From Histomonas meleagridis (taxonomy: Eukaryota > Parabasalia > Tritrichomonadida > Dientamoebidae), in contig WSYJ01000138.1 in the NCBI GenBank assembly GCA_020186115.1, forward strand, positions 310,001 to 374,000: 64,000 nt of DNA, written 5' to 3'. The translations under genes were made by a program, and so were the position numbers. Position 1 is the stretch's first letter. Every line of letters begins with the position of its first letter. Below the pieces are notes generated by a model that did not search any database, was not told the DNA's origin, and was given only the letters and a program-made list of their open reading frames with translations. This document shows positions 58,900 through 64,000 of this stretch, piece by piece.

Positions 58900-59432
58900 T
58901 ATAGTTCTTGATGTGACAGAATGATAATGAATAAAATCTATTCTCGGATGTGTTTAAGAACAACTTTTTTTAAATTTATACAGTGAATTTGAGTCCTTAT
59001 GGCAAATTAAGTTTAATGGATGTGTAATGATATGTTGTTAAATTTAAAATGATTTAAATAACGAGAATATATTGATAAAACTTTTTATCTGAGTTAAACA
59101 TAATGGTGGTTTACTTTCATTATGAAATATATATTTAATAATCAATAGTAATGCATTTTTATGAAAATTATCACATTTTGGGTATTTTTCATAAGATTTG
59201 GAATAAAAAGCGCATTAATTCGTTTTTAATTTTATGAAGTTTTCTATAATATAATGCAATGAATGATCTGATATAAAAAAATTGGACTAATAGTAGATGT
59301 ATCATTGTGAGCAATATATTTTATAATTTATAAAAAAAAAAAAAAAAATGAAAACATATGAAATTAAAAACGATTTTCCCATGGCCAAAATGTGTGTTAA
59401 AATCATTAATAGCAAAGAATATGTATAATTAT
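58900..59432. other. Convergent intergenic region, nothing recognised
   Basis: 533 bp between the 3' ends of ankyrin gene C and the UBL-UBA gene, with an A17 run near 59332-59348. No gene is seen. Confidence 0.4.
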
Positions 59433-60158
59433 TTATTTAAAATCACTTAACAATGACATTGCCATTTTTTCGTCTTTTTCGCTGGCCATGAACAGTTGAT
59501 ATATTGTCGAAATGTCCAAATTCGGAAACATTTTTTTGAGCCGTTTAACTGCACTTAGCTCATCGTCTGGTAAATCCATGATTTTCTGGTTTATTTGATT
59601 AATGTTGTTTCGGGCAGCAATGCTTTCATCTTCGTATGAATAAACATCCTCTGTTTTTTCAATTACTGAATGTTTCTTGCCATCGATTCCAATTGCTTTT
59701 CCATACAAAAGCAAGGATATGGTTTCTTCTGTATCATATCCAGTATATGTTAATGCTGCAATTGCTTGTTCTTTTGTAAATTGCATTGATGAGATAAATT
59801 TGGTGAGATCATCAATATTAAATGGTATGTTTTTACCACGAATATCTTGTGGTGGAATAACTTCCTTATTTAGTTCTCGAGTAAGCTTATTTGTAGATGG
59901 AATTTTGTGAATAGAATTATCAAAACAAATTAAAAATGAATTTTCATCAATACCAAGACTCGAAATTAAGATGTTATCATCAAGAACTTGTTTTTTATAA
60001 ATAAATGAAAGTAAATCTGGTGATATTGATAATAATTTTGAAAGTGGTTCCTTTATTGTTTTTATTGAAGAATCCTCATTTACATCAATTTCATATTTTT
60101 TTCCTGAGAAAGTTCTTATCGGAATTTTTGATATTTGTGGTTTTTCCACAATTTGCAT
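59433..60158 (-). CDS. Ubiquitin-like/UBA shuttle protein (Rad23/Dsk2-type layout)
   Basis: The 241-residue protein has an N-terminal ubiquitin-like domain (IPIRTFSGKKYEIDVNEDSS, ending ISSLGIDENSFLICF). A UBA-like helical domain lies around 125-150 (FTKEQAIAALTYTGYDTEET). A C-terminal CUE/UBA-like bundle follows (DELSAVKRLKKMFPNLDIST, then IYQLFMASEKDEKMAMSLL). Shuttle proteins of this type bind the proteasome by the UBL and ubiquitin by the UBA. It is shorter than Rad23 and I see no XPC-binding domain, so Rad23 orthology is uncertain. ATG start; TCATA four bases upstream on the minus strand is an Inr candidate. Confidence 0.7.
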   Translation of the reverse strand: MQIVEKPQISKIPIRTFSGKKYEIDVNEDSSIKTIKEPLSKLLSISPDLLSFIYKKQVLDDNILISSLGIDENSFLICFDNSIHKIPSTNKLTRELNKEVIPPQDIRGKNIPFNIDDLTKFISSMQFTKEQAIAALTYTGYDTEETISLLLYGKAIGIDGKKHSVIEKTEDVYSYEDESIAARNNINQINQKIMDLPDDELSAVKRLKKMFPNLDISTIYQLFMASEKDEKMAMSLLSDFK

Positions 60159-60159
60159 T

Positions 60160-60164
60160 TATGA
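60160..60164 (-). promoter_or_regulatory. Inr-like motif TCATA of the UBL-UBA gene
   Basis: TCATA ends just before the ATG, giving a leader of about four bases if used. Confidence 0.4.
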
Positions 60165-60213
60165 CGATAGAAAACAACAGACACTTTTCAAACCGAAACA
60201 AACTCTCACAAAT

Positions 60214-61608
60214 TCAATTTCTATTTTTTACATTATACAAACATTCCACTTCGAAATCATTATCAAACAAGAACTTATTTTCCAATTCTTCCTTCTCAAG
60301 GACTTCCGCAGTTTTCCCTCTAGCTCTATGCACCATAGGTAACATTCTCTTTGCTATAGGTCTTTTTTCTTTTTTGGGAATTGGAGTTGCAGCTCTTTTC
60401 ATTGTTCGTTCCACTTTCTTTCTATGTTCTTCTTGTCTTTTTTCAGCTTGTTTCTTTCTATTCTCCTCTTTTCTTTCTTCAGCTTTTGCATCTCTTTTTT
60501 CTTTTGCGAAAATTGGATCGATATATTTCTCCACTTGGATCATTTCTTCCAATTTTCTTTCGATTCGTTCAAGTAAACTTTGTGTACTCATTTCTTTTTG
60601 TGCGTTATCACCGAAACATTTTTCATATGTTTGTGCAACAATTTTACCGATTTTATGAAGTTCATTTTCTACAATTTCTAATTCCATTTCTTCGGATTTA
60701 ATGGAATTAGAGAAATTATTTTCTTCAGGAAAATCAATTTTTCGATTTTCAGCTCGTTGAAGTTCAGATGAAACATAAGAATTAGTTTGAATAAGTGGAA
60801 GAGCACGAACAGATGCTGAGTTTTCAGCATTGTTAAAAATGTTTATTAAAAGAAGATTTTCTTCTTGCATTCGCTCAAGTGCATCAACTAATTCATGGGG
60901 CGAATTAAGACATTGAGGTGAGAAAATGCGGATGAAAGACTTATATCGCTTATATAATTCGATTGTGGATGTTTTTGTGTCATGTTCAGAACGAAGAGAT
61001 TCTAATTGTAAAGTCAGTTTTTTAAGTTCTGATTGTTTGGAAATGATGGATCTGGTGGTAGAATTGGCTGTGCTTCGTTCAGTTGCAACAAGTGATTCTA
61101 TTTTATGGGTTTGGGATTTGAATTGATTATTTGATTCATTGATTTTTGCTTCTTTAGATTGGAGAGCTTTGTCCTGTTTAGATTGTGCATGCAAAAGAGT
61201 CAATGCTTCTCGTTTTTTCTTTTGAATAATGAGCTGTAACTGATATATTTCACGCTTATCTTGAACAAATTCATTCATTGTAAGTTTACGCTCTTTGGGG
61301 TGAATAGATGAAATACTTCGAGGTGTGACAGTTATAGAGTTAGATCTATTTTTTCTGAGTGATGAACGGATTTGAGTTGACCTAGTTTCACATGAAAAAA
61401 ATGTTGGCTTAATTGGCACACTTCGCTCTACAAGGCTTGATCTTTGTATTCTATCCTTTTTTATCTGTGATTTCCTATTGTAAAATTTGGAATTTAAAAA
61501 TAATTCTTTAGTTGGTTGCAATAAAAATGGATTCCCTGTTTTATTGTCGTCAACTGTCACGCCGCCATTTGAGATGTCCATGTATTCATGGATTTCTTCG
61601 TCATCCAT
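60214..61608 (-). CDS. CFAP100: CFAP100-like (DUF4200) flagellar coiled-coil protein
   Basis: The 464-residue protein carries a DUF4200 coiled coil from about residue 110 to 230 (NEFVQDKREIYQLQLIIQKK, ... LQLESLRSEHDTKTSTIELYKRYKSFIRIF in two parts) and a basic, Lys/Arg/Glu-rich C-terminus. This is the layout of CFAP100/MIA1-type proteins, which with CFAP73 tether inner-arm dynein f to the doublet in the modifier-of-inner-arms complex. Other DUF4200 members (CCDC38, CCDC42) are possible. With DRC7 it gives the window two axonemal genes. It lies 55 bp upstream of the UBL-UBA gene on the same strand. Confidence 0.7.
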   Translation of the reverse strand: MDDEEIHEYMDISNGGVTVDDNKTGNPFLLQPTKELFLNSKFYNRKSQIKKDRIQRSSLVERSVPIKPTFFSCETRSTQIRSSLRKNRSNSITVTPRSISSIHPKERKLTMNEFVQDKREIYQLQLIIQKKKREALTLLHAQSKQDKALQSKEAKINESNNQFKSQTHKIESLVATERSTANSTTRSIISKQSELKKLTLQLESLRSEHDTKTSTIELYKRYKSFIRIFSPQCLNSPHELVDALERMQEENLLLINIFNNAENSASVRALPLIQTNSYVSSELQRAENRKIDFPEENNFSNSIKSEEMELEIVENELHKIGKIVAQTYEKCFGDNAQKEMSTQSLLERIERKLEEMIQVEKYIDPIFAKEKRDAKAEERKEENRKKQAEKRQEEHRKKVERTMKRAATPIPKKEKRPIAKRMLPMVHRARGKTAEVLEKEELENKFLFDNDFEVECLYNVKNRN

Positions 61609-61668
61609 CCCCTTTTGCAGGGATCCCAGAAAATAACCTCTTTATTGAATTAAAAGTGACAAGACGAA

Positions 61669-61673
61669 TCATT
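61669..61673 (+). promoter_or_regulatory. Inr-like motif TCATT of the solo-domain gene
   Basis: TCATT gives a +1 A at 61671, 17 nt before the ATG at 61688, an ideal trichomonad spacing. Confidence 0.5.
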
Positions 61674-61687
61674 TAAACAATAAAAGC

Positions 61688-62128
61688 ATGTTTCCAAGGA
61701 ATGCAACAAATTCTTTTAATGTAGAAATCAAAGACAACAAGAGCCAATTTCTTAATTTATCCGATTTAAATGAATTAGAAAAAATAATTTTTAATTTGAC
61801 TGAAAACATTCTTCAAACAGTCCAGCAATCAATGAATTTATTTAATACAAACTATCAATATTCATTTAATATTGTTATAAATGTTTTAGTTTTTTCTGCA
61901 TTTTGTGCACAAAATAGTGTAAATGAAAAATATCTAAATTATTTACAATTAATTCAAGAGAAAGAAGAAGAAATCAATAAAAAAACCAAAATCATTACAA
62001 TGTTGGCAAGATATATATTTGGCAATAAGAAACAAGAACCATATTATCTCCTTGAGATGATGATTGAAAAAAATATAATTAATAAAAATATCATCAAACT
62101 TCCACTCAAAAGCGCATCGTTGCTCTGA
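61688..62128 (+). CDS. Solo N-terminal domain of the ankyrin (DUF3447-type) family
   Basis: The 146-residue protein matches the first about 130 residues of genes A and B: DLNELEKIIFNLTENILQTV, then NYQYSFNIVINVLVFSAFCA, then YLNYLQLIQEKEEEINKKTK and YLLEMMIEKNIINKNI. It then ends abruptly with KLPLKSASLL, where the paralogues continue KYFAHYK. It lacks ankyrin repeats. It has its own Inr-like motif, so it could be expressed as a short protein, or it may be a truncated copy. It converges with the RasGAP gene across 65 bp. Confidence 0.6.
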   Translation: MFPRNATNSFNVEIKDNKSQFLNLSDLNELEKIIFNLTENILQTVQQSMNLFNTNYQYSFNIVINVLVFSAFCAQNSVNEKYLNYLQLIQEKEEEINKKTKIITMLARYIFGNKKQEPYYLLEMMIEKNIINKNIIKLPLKSASLL

Positions 62129-62193
62129 AATATTCGTCGTTATATTTACAGAGAAATTTTATTTATTAATAATATTATTAATCGCCGATTATT

Positions 62194-63954
62194 CTATGCC
62201 TGAAACATTTTTATGAACATATTCGACATCGCGAAACCTGCGGCCGACAGCTTCGCGTTATTTTCGGATACTTCCTTATATCTCTTTGTGAACACTTCTG
62301 AGCTTTTCGCCACGCACCCGATCAAGTTGAGCAGCGACTTCTGCTTTTCTGTTTCTGTTGGCTTCGGGTACTCGACTTGCTGGTCGTAGTTTGCGATGGA
62401 CACCACAAAGTTATATATCTCCTGATACCTGTTCATTATTTGTTCGTTGACTGTCGAAAGATAATCGAATCTCTCCGACAATGGCTGCAAGTTGAACATT
62501 TGCTGCAGAAGTTGCGTGAATTGTATCGACGTATTTCGGCTTCGTGACTTAGGGACGCCAGCAACTTCATAGTTCGCGGGATCAGCCAAAATGGCAGTGG
62601 TGTATCTGGAGCATATAAACATTGATAACGCATTAAAGACGGCGTGTCGAGTCTTAAGAACTAAGAAGACACTATTCCGTAAGACTGATGCGAAATGATG
62701 GAACTGTGGTGAAATGTATTGGGATCCGCTTAAAAACTTATCGAGAACCCAATTTAATAGATTTAAGATATCTTGTACTCGTGACGTATCTTTTTCTCGA
62801 ATACCTAAATCACCAGCTTCTGCTATCTTGGTAATAATTGGTAATAAGATGTTATTATGGAAATCTGTAGAAAATAAGTCATAATATACTTTGAATAAAA
62901 AAGTAAGATGTGAGTTATGGCGTAAAATGGTGTCTTCATTAACATTAGTGGTGGATAATTCATTTGTGGAGACAAGAGTGACGAGCCTATGAACTAGCCC
63001 ATGATAAGAAAACACATTAAAAAGATCGCGCATCAATGACGGGCCGTGGCCCATCGTAATCACATCAAAGTCCAAAAGTGACAGAAGAACAAAACCGTCG
63101 GACGATAGAAGCGCTTTTTCAAATGCATCAACAAGTAATGGTGGATACGTAGAAGCTTCTTGACAAAATAAGTTGGGTAAAAGTGTGTCTGTATTGGACC
63201 AAATTTTGGTGGTATGATCTGATAATGGTTTAAGTTTAATTGATTCTTTAGGTGTCTTATAAACTTTGATATCATGGCCTGATAATTCTGTATGATCAAA
63301 TGGTGCTTGCTCTACAAGTTTTAGATTGTCATGACGATATAAATAAAATTGATTTGATTGTGTAACTAATGCCCAATATAGTTTTTTGTCTTTAAATATA
63401 CCTTGGCATCTTTTAAAAATGCCACAGAGTTTAACAATTTCACTTGTGTTGGAATACATTGAATTTAAATTAGATGGAATTAAAGATTGTCCAATCCATG
63501 CAACAATTTCATTGGTATTATCGTGACCATAAAAAAGAAGTGCAATTGCTGGAAAAGATGTTGCATAATTCTGAGGAATGCTTGTAAGGATAGTTCCTAT
63601 ATTAATAGGGAAAATATCTGTAACCATAGTGATGATGTAAGGAGGGAAAAGGTTTCCTAGCACTCGTCTTAGGTGAGATAAATCTTTATCTGATGAATAA
63701 TCTGCTGTCAAATCACCAATTTTGTTCAGAGGACCTTTCATAGAATCAATGTAGGAAAGATAATCACTTCCGTTAGGCAGAATCATTTTGCAGAATTCGC
63801 TTTCTTTTGCTTTTGGCGTTAACAATAATGCTGATTCTGTTAGATTGGAAAATTGGTAGAAAGGTTTAGCAAGCTCTTGGTTAAAAGCTTCGAATTTAGA
63901 CTGTGTATCTGGGTAATTATCGAAACAGATGTGGATTTCATACCTTTTCCGCAT
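62194..63954 (-). CDS. RasGAP-domain protein
   Basis: From the ATG (MRKRYEIHICFDNY) the product is 586 residues; a GTG seven codons upstream is discarded, and a TAA lies just beyond it. The N-terminal 250 residues are unassigned. The central domain has VHRLVTLVSTNELSTTNVNE, then TILRHNSHLTFLFKVYYDLF with the likely arginine finger. Further on come FHHFASVLRNSVFLVLKTRH and NALSMFICSRYTTAILADPA in place of the FLRxxxPAxxxP motif. The signature is degenerate at the FLR position (FIC), but the arginine-finger region is kept. RasGAPs turn off Ras; the RasGEF at 48.8 kb is the opposite activity. The window ends 46 bases beyond the start. Confidence 0.7.
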   Translation of the reverse strand: MRKRYEIHICFDNYPDTQSKFEAFNQELAKPFYQFSNLTESALLLTPKAKESEFCKMILPNGSDYLSYIDSMKGPLNKIGDLTADYSSDKDLSHLRRVLGNLFPPYIITMVTDIFPINIGTILTSIPQNYATSFPAIALLFYGHDNTNEIVAWIGQSLIPSNLNSMYSNTSEIVKLCGIFKRCQGIFKDKKLYWALVTQSNQFYLYRHDNLKLVEQAPFDHTELSGHDIKVYKTPKESIKLKPLSDHTTKIWSNTDTLLPNLFCQEASTYPPLLVDAFEKALLSSDGFVLLSLLDFDVITMGHGPSLMRDLFNVFSYHGLVHRLVTLVSTNELSTTNVNEDTILRHNSHLTFLFKVYYDLFSTDFHNNILLPIITKIAEAGDLGIREKDTSRVQDILNLLNWVLDKFLSGSQYISPQFHHFASVLRNSVFLVLKTRHAVFNALSMFICSRYTTAILADPANYEVAGVPKSRSRNTSIQFTQLLQQMFNLQPLSERFDYLSTVNEQIMNRYQEIYNFVVSIANYDQQVEYPKPTETEKQKSLLNLIGCVAKSSEVFTKRYKEVSENNAKLSAAGFAMSNMFIKMFQA

Positions 63955-64000
63955 CCAAGTGTTTTCTACAAGCACTTTTTAATTAGTTTACACAACCAGA

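Overview
The window looks like nuclear DNA of a parabasalid flagellate, most probably Tritrichomonas or a close relative. The DNA is very AT-rich and almost every gene is one uninterrupted frame. TCA(C/T)(A/T) initiator-like motifs lie a few bases upstream of several ATGs. Trichomonad-typical families are present: DUF3447-type ankyrin genes, BspA-like leucine-rich surface-protein relics and a MULE-type transposase relic. Histone H4, PCNA, two tRNAs with TTTTTT ends and flagellar proteins (DRC7, CFAP100-like) confirm a eukaryotic flagellate. The species is inferred, not proven. Several long frames begin at TTG or GTG; I moved these starts to the first in-frame ATG and say so in each entry.

Layout. 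1-2.9 kb: a broken MULE transposase (-) abuts a CARMIL-like LRR gene (+) that has lost its start and carries a frameshift in an A12 run. 3.1-5.2 kb: histone H4 (-) and an eIF2-alpha-kinase-like kinase (+). 5.6-9.0 kb: ankyrin gene A. 9.2-12 kb: an armadillo-like protein and a VPS9-type Rab5 GEF. 12.4-18.7 kb: Nup155, a small unknown protein and DRC7. 18.8-19.4 kb: a degenerate Rab. 19.5-23.8 kb: a CHD-type remodeller. 24.2-31.2 kb: tRNA-Arg, a membrane protein, PCNA, a PQ-loop transporter and an Hsp110-like chaperone. 31.5-32.7 kb: a BspA-like pseudogene. 33.7-36.6 kb: ankyrin gene B. 36.8-45.8 kb: POP1, a Polo kinase, several small unknown genes and a TBC Rab-GAP. 45.9-48.7 kb: gene relics, including a lone ankyrin relic. 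48.8-54.7 kb: RasGEF, exportin-1, tRNA-Phe and a 7-TM protein. 54.9-58.9 kb: ankyrin genes D (-) and C (+), divergent. 59.4-64 kb: a UBL-UBA protein, CFAP100-like, a solo DUF3447-family N-terminal domain and a RasGAP.

The most unusual signal is shared by the four ankyrin genes. Each ankyrin module (about 30 codons from the TALxLA helix to NAKD) is clean and free of stops. At the same structural point, the hairpin loop between NAKD and the next TALxLA, AT-rich inserts of 20-100 nt interrupt the gene. Most change the reading frame or carry stops. In genes A and B they give an almost exact 170-bp period (90 nt module plus 80 nt spacer) over 12 and 9 modules. In genes C and D unrelated short inserts (20, 20, 20, 46, 60, 62 and 63 nt) sit at the same point. 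Most inserts start with a motif close to RTTTRT, and removing each insert exactly restores phase 0. This could be a family-specific set of unrecognised introns, DNA elimination, recoding, or a decaying repeat reservoir. RNA data would decide.

Functionally the window mixes core replication and chromatin genes (H4, PCNA, CHD), nuclear transport (Nup155, exportin-1), RNA processing (POP1), Ras/Rab signalling (RasGEF, RasGAP, VPS9, TBC), cell cycle (Polo kinase) and flagellar assembly. There is no operon-like grouping. Genes are 40-600 bp apart on both strands, with several short divergent promoters.
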